From positions 5,837 through 46,023 of the forward strand of contig DEMN01000002.1 of the NCBI GenBank assembly GCA_002359215.1: DNA of 40,187 nt. The letters run 5' to 3'. Positions 8,809-16,786 of the stretch are shown in pieces. Both the position numbers and the translations under genes were made by a program. A model generated the notes under the pieces. The model did not search any database and was not told the origin of the DNA. It saw only the letters and a program-made list of their open reading frames with translations. Origin of the DNA: Flavobacteriales bacterium UBA2669. GTDB taxonomy: Bacteria; Bacteroidota; Bacteroidia; Flavobacteriales_E; Vicingaceae. Positions within the stretch are counted from its first letter, which is position 1, and every line of letters begins with the position of its first letter.

Positions 8809-10077
8809 ATGGACATACTAATCAAATCGGCAGTAATCGTTGACAACAACTCAAATTTGAATGGGCAAAAAATGGACATTCTTATTGAAAAAGGAATTAT
8901 CGTTAAAATAGCTAAATCCATTAAAAATTCAGGGAACTACAAGGAACTCTCCTATCCTGATTTGCACGTTTCTATTGGTTGGTTCGATTTTAGAGCTAAT
9001 TTTTGCGACCCAGGGAATGAACACAAAGAAGATTTTACCAGTGGATTAAAAGCTGCTGCGTTAGGTGGCTTCACAGGTGTTGTTGCCATGCCCGATACTT
9101 ATCCAACTATCGATAGCAAATCCGGAATTGAATATGTAATTAACAAAACCGCCAATGCTATTGTAAATGTTTATCCTGCCGGATGCTTGTCTGAAAAAGC
9201 CGAAGGAAAAGAAATTGCCGAAATGTACGATATGCACAATGCCGGTGCAGTAGTTTTTACCGACAATAAAAAAAGCATAGAAAATCCAAGTTTGCTTACC
9301 CGAGCCATGCTCTACACCAAATCATTCAACGGGTTAATAATGGAATTTCCTAACGAAAAAAATATATTTAACAACGGACAAATAAACGAAGGAATAGTAA
9401 GCACTCGACTGGGAATGAAAGGCATTCCATCTTTAGCCGAAGAACTGCAAGTAGCAAGAGCCATTTATTTAGCTGAATATTGCGATGCAGCCATTCATTT
9501 AACCAATATTTCTGCAAAAAAATCAGTAGAACTGATAAAACAAGCCAAAGCCAAGGGACTAAAAGTTACTGCCGATGTAAATTCTTACCACTTACTACTA
9601 AACGAAACCGCATTGGAAACTTTTGACAGCAACTACAAAGTGTTGCCTCCACTAAGAACCAAAGACGACCAAAAAGAATTGATTAAAGGATTGAAAGAAG
9701 GAACGATAGACATTATTTGCTCCGACCACACTCCCGAAAATATTGAAAACAAAAAATGTGAGTTCGACCATGCGGCTTTTGGCATCATTAACTTACAAAC
9801 TTCTTTTGCGGTTGCTCATACCGCTATTAAAAACAAATTGCCCTTAGCCCATTTTATTGAAAAAATAACCGTTTCACCACGCCAATTGCTGCACCTAAGC
9901 ATTCCTGAAATCAAAGAAAAAACAGCAGCCAACCTTACCTTATTTAGCCCCAACAGCGAAACTAAACTTGCTACTAGCGATATTGTTTCTAAATCTAAAA
10001 ACTCGCCTTTTATCGGTAAAAAACTGAACGGCAAAGTGTATGGGGTGATTAATAAAAATAAGGTTTTGGTGGGATAG
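8809..10077 (+). CDS. Dihydroorotase-like amidohydrolase, probably non-catalytic
   Basis: The 422-residue protein aligns along its length with class I dihydroorotases (pyrimidine synthesis, carbamoyl aspartate to dihydroorotate). Conserved blocks include EHKEDFTSGLKAAALGGFT (71-89), VAMPDT (92-97), NYKVLPPLRTKDD (275-287) and SDHTPE (305-310). The metal site is largely gone. The usual HxH after the first strand reads R62-A-N64 in WFDFRANFCDPG. The usual IxHCED region reads MEFPNE (178-183), the HVS-type His reads Asn233 (HLTNIS), and PHHLLL reads SYHLLL. Asp306 is kept. So it is more likely a pseudo-enzyme, perhaps a partner of aspartate carbamoyltransferase, as inactive PyrC' is in some bacteria; that role is inference. 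It lies 88 bases after the BatA gene on the same strand. Confidence 0.85.
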   Translation: MDILIKSAVIVDNNSNLNGQKMDILIEKGIIVKIAKSIKNSGNYKELSYPDLHVSIGWFDFRANFCDPGNEHKEDFTSGLKAAALGGFTGVVAMPDTYPTIDSKSGIEYVINKTANAIVNVYPAGCLSEKAEGKEIAEMYDMHNAGAVVFTDNKKSIENPSLLTRAMLYTKSFNGLIMEFPNEKNIFNNGQINEGIVSTRLGMKGIPSLAEELQVARAIYLAEYCDAAIHLTNISAKKSVELIKQAKAKGLKVTADVNSYHLLLNETALETFDSNYKVLPPLRTKDDQKELIKGLKEGTIDIICSDHTPENIENKKCEFDHAAFGIINLQTSFAVAHTAIKNKLPLAHFIEKITVSPRQLLHLSIPEIKEKTAANLTLFSPNSETKLATSDIVSKSKNSPFIGKKLNGKVYGVINKNKVLVG

Positions 10078-10120
10078 GATTATATTTAAATTTTACTTTT
10101 TTAAATTTTAGAACCTACTT

Positions 10121-10984
10121 TTAAGCTTTAGATATTTTTGTATTTGATTCAAAGTCTTTTAACGTCTTACCTTCTTTATTTCTCCATTCAGTTAGACCAT
10201 TAGCATTTCGTCCCATCACAATTACTGCTGCTGTTGACGGACTACTAAAAATATAATCTTCTGAAAACTCTAAATATTCACCTTGATTAATAAGAACATT
10301 TTCGTCAATAAGTTTTTGTCTTAAAGAAATAAAACTCGAAGTCATAGAATTAACAATTGAAGCAGCTGCTTTCGAACCTTTTAAAACTACAAAGCCATCA
10401 GAAGTAGGTTCTCCTTGACCATCCGCACCACGAGCAGCTTTAATAAAAAAGATTGCTTGTTTTTGCTTAGGTTTAAATTCTCTTTTTTCTTCAAATACTT
10501 TATGTCCTAAAGTATTAACAAGCATTTTAATATTTTCAATAAATTCTTCCATTTCTGCTCTGTCAGGTTCAGAAATGGAAGATTGTGTCGGAACAATAGA
10601 ATTATCAACTTTATATCTATTAGTTAATTTTGCAATGTCATATAATCTATTTTCTAAATATTTTATATGAGCTTTATTTAAGTTCTCATCTTTACTAATA
10701 AAAACAATAGCTTCATTCCAAAATTCTTTCTTTATTAATTGTTGATTAAGTCGTATTAAAATGGATTCTGCTTCTCCAATATAAACTTTATCCTTTCCAT
10801 CATCATCTTTTCCAAAAAGCAAATAAACTCCCGTACTTGTAAGGTCTCCACGGTCAATACAATCTTTAACTTTAATTCTTGGGATTTTATATGCTTTTCC
10901 TGACCAATTTGAAAGTTCACAACTCATTCTTCCATTAGGATCACCATCAATAAGAAAAATTTTTATTGTTTTACCAAATTTCAT
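10121..10984 (-). CDS. GIY-YIG nuclease-domain protein with C-terminal DUF4357
   Basis: This is a 287-residue cytoplasmic protein. A GIY-YIG fold spans about 48-125: G52-V-Y54, then Y68-I-G70, a candidate catalytic Arg78 (SILIRLNQQ) and candidate metal-binding Glu111 (KYLENRLYDIA). The C-terminal third, about 195-280, resembles DUF4357, with VVLKGSKAAASI near the start and GRNANGLTEWRN (258-269). This pairing is known in bacterial proteins of unclear function, sometimes near restriction or defence genes. No methylase, restriction or transposase gene is adjacent here. It converges on the dihydroorotase-like gene with a 43-base gap and stands alone as a transcription unit. Confidence 0.8.
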   Translation of the reverse strand: MKFGKTIKIFLIDGDPNGRMSCELSNWSGKAYKIPRIKVKDCIDRGDLTSTGVYLLFGKDDDGKDKVYIGEAESILIRLNQQLIKKEFWNEAIVFISKDENLNKAHIKYLENRLYDIAKLTNRYKVDNSIVPTQSSISEPDRAEMEEFIENIKMLVNTLGHKVFEEKREFKPKQKQAIFFIKAARGADGQGEPTSDGFVVLKGSKAAASIVNSMTSSFISLRQKLIDENVLINQGEYLEFSEDYIFSSPSTAAVIVMGRNANGLTEWRNKEGKTLKDFESNTKISKA

Positions 10985-11028
10985 AGATATTTACTTTTAA
11001 AAGAATTATAATAAATTTCTTTTGTTTT

Positions 11029-11036
11029 CAAAAGTA
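11029..11036 (-). promoter_or_regulatory. Candidate -7 element for the GIY-YIG gene
   Basis: On the minus strand this reads TACTTTTG, matching TAnnTTTG, and would give a leader of roughly 40 bases. It overlaps a small inverted repeat (CTTTTG, four T, CAAAAG; 11019-11034). No -33 element is evident. Confidence 0.4.
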
Positions 11037-11108
11037 GAAATAATTCCAGCCCTTTAAAATGAGTTTTCAAAATTTTATAAACAGAAAATTTTCAATCCAC
11101 ACATCAAC

Positions 11109-11645
11109 CTACTTTTCTCTCATTTTTTTGTAAGCTCTGATGGCTAACATCAGCAAAACGCCAAAAAGCACAATACCTACCACTCCCCAAACCCAACTCA
11201 TGGCTTCTTTGAGGGTAACCAAAAACACAATGGCAAATAGAAAGATGGTAGCTACTTCATTCCAAATGCGTAATTTAAAAGAAGAGTACTTAATTTTATT
11301 CTGTTGCAACTGAACAAATATACGATGACACATAAAATGGTAAACATACAATGCCATTACAAAGGTAAGTTTAACATGCATCCACGGTTGCGATAAATAA
11401 TACCCAAAATTGGTATAGAGCAACCAACCTGCAAAAAAAGCAGTTAATATTGCCGATGGCCAAGTAATGCCATACCATAAGCGTCTGCTCATGATTTTAT
11501 ATTGTTCTTGCAAAATGGCTTTGGCACTTTCTTCTTTGTCTTCGGCTTCTACATGGTAGATAAACAAACGCACAATGTAAAATAACCCGGCAAACCAAGT
11601 GACTACAAATATGATGTGTAATGCTTTTATGTATAATGGGTTCAT
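11109..11645 (-). CDS. hemJ: HemJ-type protoporphyrinogen IX oxidase (CopD-like membrane protein)
   Basis: The 178-residue protein is strongly hydrophobic, with about five membrane helices (roughly 5-28, 57-76, 87-106, 127-146, 150-170). The opening KALHIIFVVTWFAGLFYIVRLFIYH is the family hallmark, and His10 and His90 (PWMHVKLTF) sit where conserved histidines occur. HemJ oxidises protoporphyrinogen IX to protoporphyrin IX in the inner membrane, a late step of haem synthesis, and itself binds haem b. It is monocistronic here, with non-coding DNA on both sides. A CopD-like membrane protein of other function is the alternative, but the N-terminal motif and length favour HemJ. Confidence 0.85.
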   Translation of the reverse strand: MNPLYIKALHIIFVVTWFAGLFYIVRLFIYHVEAEDKEESAKAILQEQYKIMSRRLWYGITWPSAILTAFFAGWLLYTNFGYYLSQPWMHVKLTFVMALYVYHFMCHRIFVQLQQNKIKYSSFKLRIWNEVATIFLFAIVFLVTLKEAMSWVWGVVGIVLFGVLLMLAIRAYKKMREK

Positions 11646-11796
11646 GGCTGTAAAAGTAATATTTTTTTAAGTTAGTTAATAGTTAGTTTAATAGTTTATA
11701 AGGTTATGAGTTTATTGTTTGTCTGTCTTTGAGCTTGAGGCACAGCCTGTTCCAAAAATTCGGGAAACAAAGCAATCTTTACTTAACGCCTATACT

Positions 11797-11826
11797 TCCC
11801 TGACGAAACGAAGTGAAGATCAGGGA
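11797..11826. repeat. Stem-loop element A (7-bp stem, 16-base loop)
   Basis: TCCCTGA (11797-11803) and TCAGGGA (11820-11826) are perfect inverted repeats around the loop CGAAACGAAGTGAAGA. It lacks a T-tract on either side, so it is not an obvious terminator. It looks like a small dispersed palindromic element, similar in form to the second one 57 bases on. Confidence 0.55.
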
Positions 11827-11883
11827 TCCAGTACTATTCTACTTTATCTTTACTATTATTTGGGCATTGGTTATTAGGCTGGA

Positions 11884-11913
11884 CTCCTTATCTCCGTTGC
11901 ACTTCGTAAGGAG
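11884..11913. repeat. Stem-loop element B (7-bp stem, 16-base loop)
   Basis: CTCCTTA (11884-11890) and TAAGGAG (11907-11913) are perfect inverted repeats. The reverse complement of the 16-base loop is CGAAGTGCAACGGAGA, which matches the loop of element A at 10 of 16 positions by eye. The stems differ, so the pair looks like two members of one family in opposite orientation. Confidence 0.55.
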
Positions 11914-12020
11914 AGGAGGTAATTGGTTTATATAAAATTACAGATATCCAAAAAGACTACTTCAGCTCCAGCTCAAAAAGTCCAACACAATACTTAGTAG
12001 TGACGGTAAAGAAAAATTAC

Positions 12021-13199
12021 TTAGAAATTATGATTATACCCTATACTGAACTCTAAAAAATCGGCAATCCCCATGTTGGTGTTGACATAAACACCTAAAA
12101 ACAAATTGCTTTTTGGTAGCGAGTTGGTATTTTTAGCGTAGAAATTTAATCCCTTACGGGTAGATAAGATTTGTCTCAACGTAGAAATTACACCTTTTGA
12201 AGGATGGTGATAATTAAAATAGGGTTTGTATAAGTTAAATTCCAATTCTAAATCTAATCCTACATGTCCCATAAGGAATTCATTGTTTACAAATAAAATA
12301 AAGTTGGAAGCTTGTAAAGTAGGGTCACCATTCAACTTTTCGCCTCTGTTAGCAGATAAATCATTGTAATAATGCTGATAAAACCGATAGGTAAAACCCA
12401 CACTCACTTTTGAATGATGATTAATCGTATATCCATAACCTAATGAAGCAGAATGTACAGGTTGATTAATGCCTTGCACAGGACCTTCATTTTCACTTTG
12501 CTCATGATAACCTAATCCGTATCGGAATTTGACAAAAGACTTTTTAGAACGATTATAATCATTATTAACTACAGGTCTTTCTTTTTTAGCGTTTTCATAA
12601 AACTGTCCTGAAATCCCTATTAAAAAAGAGTTCATTCCCTTGTTGGGTAAATTAACATGACTGTTAGATTGATGCGCCAATCCCACCCCAAGTTTTAAGG
12701 AAAATTTATCTCTCGAAAGAATTTCTCTGTTCAACGCAATTCTAAAATCCCAAGTAAAAGGAGCACTAACAATAATGTTTTCAGGATTATTTATAGGATG
12801 ATAAGTCTTATTAAAATAAGACATTCCCAAGCCTAATTTTAGATGATAGTTGTGTTTAGACTTATTAAAAACACTAAAATCTATAAACCTTGCTAAACTT
12901 ACTTGTTGTCCGAAAATTTGATTATTGCCAAAATGAGAAAAATTTAAGCTAAAACCAACTTCAGGAAAGTTGTAATACCTTTCCCATTTGGTAGTATCTG
13001 TTCTGTAGTTTCCTACAGAAAAAGACACGGTATTTTGCATGGAATTCTTCGGAAAATTGTCGAAAAAATTGGGAATAATTTTTCCGGCAGCATATTCCGC
13101 TTCAAAAAAGAGATTTTTTTGATCTTCTTTTTCTTGTGAATAAATTGAAGAAACAAATCCAAAAAGAAAAAGAGATATTATTCTAATTTTCCGTGGCAT
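12021..13199 (-). CDS. PagL-like acyloxyacyl hydrolase / lipid A deacylase-related outer-membrane protein
   Basis: From ATG at 13199 the protein has 392 residues with a clear signal peptide, MPRKIRIISLFLFGFVSSIYS. An in-frame ATG at 13232 would add 11 residues ahead of this signal and is less likely. The body has alternating beta strands typical of an outer-membrane barrel. The stretch GLAHQSNSHVNLPNKGMNS (about 174-192) carries the PagL H-x-S-N signature, with His176, Ser178 and Asn179. PagL removes a 3-O acyl chain from lipid A in the outer membrane. Where PagL has its catalytic Glu, 12 residues after the Ser, this protein seems to have Asn, so activity is uncertain. The start lies 22 bases inside the secA coding end, implying coupled transcription with secA. 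Confidence 0.75.
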   Translation of the reverse strand: MPRKIRIISLFLFGFVSSIYSQEKEDQKNLFFEAEYAAGKIIPNFFDNFPKNSMQNTVSFSVGNYRTDTTKWERYYNFPEVGFSLNFSHFGNNQIFGQQVSLARFIDFSVFNKSKHNYHLKLGLGMSYFNKTYHPINNPENIIVSAPFTWDFRIALNREILSRDKFSLKLGVGLAHQSNSHVNLPNKGMNSFLIGISGQFYENAKKERPVVNNDYNRSKKSFVKFRYGLGYHEQSENEGPVQGINQPVHSASLGYGYTINHHSKVSVGFTYRFYQHYYNDLSANRGEKLNGDPTLQASNFILFVNNEFLMGHVGLDLELEFNLYKPYFNYHHPSKGVISTLRQILSTRKGLNFYAKNTNSLPKSNLFLGVYVNTNMGIADFLEFSIGYNHNF

Positions 13200-16100
13200 T
13201 GTTTGTATTTTTTTCCACTTCCACACGGACACAAATCATTTCTACCCACTTTTTTCTCTACTCTTACGGGTTGAGCTTTTGGCTTTTCTTGTTGATTTGG
13301 TTGTGCCGGATTACCTGCATTATCTGGTCGGCTAGTTTCCAATTTATCTAAATCCGATTTTGGTGCCGGAGTAGCTTCTTTTGCTTTAATCTCTCCATCT
13401 TTTGGTTTAGGTAATCCGCATTTCATTAAGAAACTGCCAATTTCCTTATTCATTTTTAGCAAAATAGATTGGAACAATTTAAAAGCTTCAAATTTGTAAA
13501 TCAATAAGGGGTCTTTTTGCTCATGAACTGCATTCTGAACCGATTGTTTCAAGTCGTCCATTTCTCTTAAATGCTCTTTCCAGTTATCATCAATAATGGC
13601 AAGAATTACACCTTTCTCTATAGATTTAACCAACTCTTTTCCTTGAGATTCATACGCTTTTTGAAGTGGTGTAGGAACATTTAAGCTTTTTATTCCATCA
13701 GTAATCGGAACTAAAATATTCTCATACGTTGCTCCTTGGTTTTCATAAACATCTTTAATTACCGGAAAAGCTGTTTCTGCTAAGGCTTCAGATTTTCTTA
13801 AATAGTGATTGTAAGCTAACTCATGAATATCTTCTGTAAGTTCTTCCGGTTTGCTTTCTAAGAAAGTTTTCTCATCTACAGGACTCTCAATAGATAAGTA
13901 TCTGATTAAGTCTAATTGGAAATTTTCGAAATCCCTCATTTCCTGATTTTCTTCTACCAAAGCTTCAGCAATATCATAAATCATATTAGAAATTTCAACA
14001 CCCAATCTTTCGCCAAATAAGGCTTTTCTTCTTTTAGTATAGATTACCTCACGCTGAGCGTTCATAATATCATCATACTCCAACAACCTTTTTCTAATAC
14101 CGAAATTGTTTTCTTCTACTTTCTTTTGAGCACGTTCAATAGACTTACTTACCATAGAGTGTTGAATCACTTCACCCTCTTCAATACCCATTCTGTCCAT
14201 TAGTTTAATGATTCGCTCAGAATTGAACAAACGCATTAAATTATCTTCCAATGAAACAAAAAACTGAGAAGAACCCGGGTCTCCTTGTCGTCCCGCTCTA
14301 CCTCTAAGCTGTCTGTCAACCCTTCTAGAGTCATGTCTTTCTGTACCAACAATAGCTAAACCACCAGCTTCTTTAACACCTTCGCCCAATTTAATATCGG
14401 TACCTCTACCAGCCATATTGGTGGCTATGGTTACCGCTCCAGGCTTTCCTGCCTCTGCTACAATTTCTGCTTCACGCTGATGTAATTTCGCATTTAATAC
14501 ATTGTGTTTAATGCCTTTCATTTTAAGCATTCTACCTAACAATTCAGAAATTTCAACAGAAGTTGTTCCCACCAAAACTGGTCTTTTTGCTTCCACCAAA
14601 GCCACTATTTCATCTATAATGGCATTGTATTTTTCTCTGGTAGTTTTATAAACTAAATCTTCTTTATCTTTTCTTTGTATAGGTCTGTTGGTTGGAATTA
14701 CAACAACATCTAATTCATAAATATCCCACAACTCCTGAGATTCAGTTTCAGCAGTACCCGTCATACCCGAAAGTTTGTGGTACATTCTAAAATAATTTTG
14801 AAGCGTAACTGTAGCATAGGTTTGTGTTGCCGCCTCAATTTTTACATTTTCTTTTGCCTCTATCGCTTGGTGAAGACCATCAGAATAACGTCTTCCATCC
14901 ATAATACGACCTGTTTGCTCATCAACAATTTTTACTTTGTTATCCATCACCACATATTCCACATCATTCTCGAACATGGCATACGCTTTTAATAATTGGT
15001 TGATGGTATGAATTCTTTCTGCTTTTATAGAGTAATCTTGAATTACTTTATCTTTTTCAGCAAGTTTTTCTTTTTCGTTGCTAACCGATTTTTCCAACTT
15101 AGCTACTTCAGAACCAATGTCCGGTAAAATAAAGAAATTAGGATCGTCACCTGTTCCGGTAATTAAATCAATCCCTTTATCGGTAAGTTCTACAGAATTA
15201 GATTTTTCATCAATAATAAAAAACAACTCCGCATCAGCTTTATGCATTTCCTTGTTTTGGTCTTGCATGTAAAAATTTTCTGTTTTTTGTAAGATAGCTT
15301 TTATCCCATGCTCGCTCAAAAACTTAATTAAGGCTTTATTTTTTGGTAAACCTCTGTGAGCTCTAAGTAACGCTAAGCCACCTTCCTCTAAAGCTTCTTT
15401 GCTTAATTTTTCATTATTGATAGCAGGAGCAAGTAATTTTTTGGCTTGAGTTAAAGCAGTGTTCACAAATGCTTTTTGTGCAGCCATCAACTTTTCTACT
15501 CTTGGTTTCAATTCATAAAATTCATGCTTATCTCCTTTAGGCGTTGGACCGGAAATAATTAATGGCGTTCTTGCATCATCAATTAATACAGAATCCACCT
15601 CATCCACAATAGCATAATGATGTTTTCTCTGTACTAAATCTTCCGGAGAACGAGCCATATTATCTCTAAGGTAATCAAAACCAAACTCATTATTTGTTCC
15701 GTAAGTAATGTCTGCCAAATAGGCTTTTCTTCTTTCTGGAGAATTGGGCTGGTGCTTGTCAATACAATCAACCGTTAACCCATGGAACTCAAACAAAGGA
15801 GCCATCCACTCGCTATCTCTTTTTGCCAAGTAATCGTTTACAGTTACTAAATGGACACCTCTTCCTGCTAATGCATTGAGGTAAACAGGTAATGTTCCTA
15901 CCAAGGTTTTCCCCTCTCCTGTCATCATTTCAGCAATTTTCCCCTGATGCAATACAGAACCCCCAATCAACTGAACATCATAATGTACCATGTCCCAAAC
16001 AATTTCGGAACCGGCAGCTAACCAGGAGTTGTAGTAAGTAGCTTTGTCACCATTAATTTCTACATTATCTTTAATGGCAGCAATATCTCTATCCATTTGC

Positions 16101-16516
16101 GAAGCAGTAACTTCTATGGTTTCATTTTGAGAGAATCTTCTGGCAGTTTCTTTCATTACTGCAAAAGCTTCGGGCTGAATTTCCAATAAGGCTTCTTCAA
16201 TTTGAGTAAGCACTTGCTTGTCTAATTCATCAATTTCAGCATAAATTTTTTCTTTTTCGCTAATGCTTAATGATGCATCTGTCTCAATTTTTTGTTTTAA
16301 TTCTTCAATTTGATTTTCCAGCGCACTGGTTTTCTCTTTAATTTTTTCTTTGAAATAAGTTGTTTTTGCTCTTAATTCATCATTGCTTAATGAACTTAGC
16401 TGAGGGTAAACAGCTGCAACTTTATCTATAATTGGAGATAATTCTTTTATATCTCTATCTTTTTTACTTCCTAAAAATGTTTTTAGTACTTTACCTAATA
16501 ATCCTTCTGCTGACAT
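13178..16516 (-). CDS. secA: Preprotein translocase ATPase SecA
   Basis: SecA drives unfolded preproteins through SecYEG. At 1112 residues it is longer than E. coli SecA (about 900), as is usual in Bacteroidota. Walker A is MTGEGKT (198-204) and the DEAD-type box is DEVD (305-308), followed by SVLIDDARTPLIISG. Motifs of the second motor domain include GTTSVEIS, TNMAGRGTDI and GRAGRQGDPG. Extra sequence lies at about 55-110 (predicted coiled coil) and about 325-500. The C-terminal zinc tail is intact, with Cys1096, Cys1098, Cys1107 and His1108 (CPCGSGKKYKQCHG). It supplies Sec export for the many signal-peptide proteins in this window, including T9SS cargo, which crosses the inner membrane by Sec. 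The PagL-like gene overlaps its end. Confidence 0.98.
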   Translation of the reverse strand: MSAEGLLGKVLKTFLGSKKDRDIKELSPIIDKVAAVYPQLSSLSNDELRAKTTYFKEKIKEKTSALENQIEELKQKIETDASLSISEKEKIYAEIDELDKQVLTQIEEALLEIQPEAFAVMKETARRFSQNETIEVTASQMDRDIAAIKDNVEINGDKATYYNSWLAAGSEIVWDMVHYDVQLIGGSVLHQGKIAEMMTGEGKTLVGTLPVYLNALAGRGVHLVTVNDYLAKRDSEWMAPLFEFHGLTVDCIDKHQPNSPERRKAYLADITYGTNNEFGFDYLRDNMARSPEDLVQRKHHYAIVDEVDSVLIDDARTPLIISGPTPKGDKHEFYELKPRVEKLMAAQKAFVNTALTQAKKLLAPAINNEKLSKEALEEGGLALLRAHRGLPKNKALIKFLSEHGIKAILQKTENFYMQDQNKEMHKADAELFFIIDEKSNSVELTDKGIDLITGTGDDPNFFILPDIGSEVAKLEKSVSNEKEKLAEKDKVIQDYSIKAERIHTINQLLKAYAMFENDVEYVVMDNKVKIVDEQTGRIMDGRRYSDGLHQAIEAKENVKIEAATQTYATVTLQNYFRMYHKLSGMTGTAETESQELWDIYELDVVVIPTNRPIQRKDKEDLVYKTTREKYNAIIDEIVALVEAKRPVLVGTTSVEISELLGRMLKMKGIKHNVLNAKLHQREAEIVAEAGKPGAVTIATNMAGRGTDIKLGEGVKEAGGLAIVGTERHDSRRVDRQLRGRAGRQGDPGSSQFFVSLEDNLMRLFNSERIIKLMDRMGIEEGEVIQHSMVSKSIERAQKKVEENNFGIRKRLLEYDDIMNAQREVIYTKRRKALFGERLGVEISNMIYDIAEALVEENQEMRDFENFQLDLIRYLSIESPVDEKTFLESKPEELTEDIHELAYNHYLRKSEALAETAFPVIKDVYENQGATYENILVPITDGIKSLNVPTPLQKAYESQGKELVKSIEKGVILAIIDDNWKEHLREMDDLKQSVQNAVHEQKDPLLIYKFEAFKLFQSILLKMNKEIGSFLMKCGLPKPKDGEIKAKEATPAPKSDLDKLETSRPDNAGNPAQPNQQEKPKAQPVRVEKKVGRNDLCPCGSGKKYKQCHGKLE

Positions 16517-16606
16517 TATATGTTTTTATTTTTCTATTGGTTGTCAAAATGATTACCAAAATAATAATTTCTTTGGTTTTCTGTCATATTGACTTAGTTG
16601 AACCGA

Positions 16607-16614
16607 CAAATTTA
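16607..16614 (-). promoter_or_regulatory. Candidate -7 element for secA
   Basis: The minus strand reads TAAATTTG, matching TAnnTTTG. It would give a leader of roughly 85 bases to the secA ATG at 16516. It lies in the 270-base divergent gap with the M23 peptidase gene. No convincing -33 element is seen. Confidence 0.35.
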
Positions 16615-16655
16615 GCTAATTAAATTTTAAGTGATGATTTTTAAGTTGATTTAAT

Positions 16656-16675
16656 AACGCAACTTTTTTTGCGTT
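16656..16675. promoter_or_regulatory. Hairpin in the secA / M23 divergent intergenic region
   Basis: AACGCAA (16656-16662) and TTGCGTT (16669-16675) are perfect inverted repeats around a 6-base loop. Both neighbouring genes point away from it, so a terminator has no obvious job here. It may be an operator or part of the secA leader. Confidence 0.35.
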
Positions 16676-16747
16676 TTGAGGCTGTTAAAAAAAGCTAACA
16701 TTTTTGTTTTATCTAAGGTTTGAGTAATGGCTTTTTTAGTTTTTACC

Positions 16748-16755
16748 TACATTTG
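16748..16755 (+). promoter_or_regulatory. Candidate -7 element for the M23 peptidase gene
   Basis: TACATTTG matches TAnnTTTG and ends 31 bases before the ATG at 16787, giving a leader of about 25 bases. The -33 region is not clear. Confidence 0.5.
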
Positions 16756-16786
16756 TCAAAATAATTTTAATAGCAGCTTAAAATAA

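Larger units (their letters stand above)
11646..12020. other. 375-base non-coding stretch with two hairpins
   Basis: I find no convincing gene here on either strand. The right half holds two 30-base stem-loops with identical geometry, listed separately. The rest is AT-rich and has no recognisable RNA or protein-coding signal. It separates the HemJ gene from the end of the PagL-like gene, both on the minus strand. Confidence 0.6.

Noticed and set aside
10086..10110. Repeated TTAAATTTTA in the gap between the dihydroorotase-like and GIY-YIG genes
   Set aside because: Two copies of a ten-base AT-only word in AT-rich DNA are not enough to call a terminator or a site.
11646..12020. Possible insertion-sequence remnant or small gene in the non-coding stretch
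   Set aside because: There is no transposase-like reading frame, no long terminal inverted repeats and no target duplication. Only the two small hairpins are supported.
13200..13232. Upstream ATG at 13232 for the PagL-like protein
   Set aside because: It would put 11 residues with two Trp and several Lys ahead of a complete signal peptide and deepen the overlap with secA.
14777..15272. Two plus-strand open frames (71 and 64 codons) within secA
   Set aside because: They are antisense to highly conserved SecA coding sequence and show no independent coding signal.
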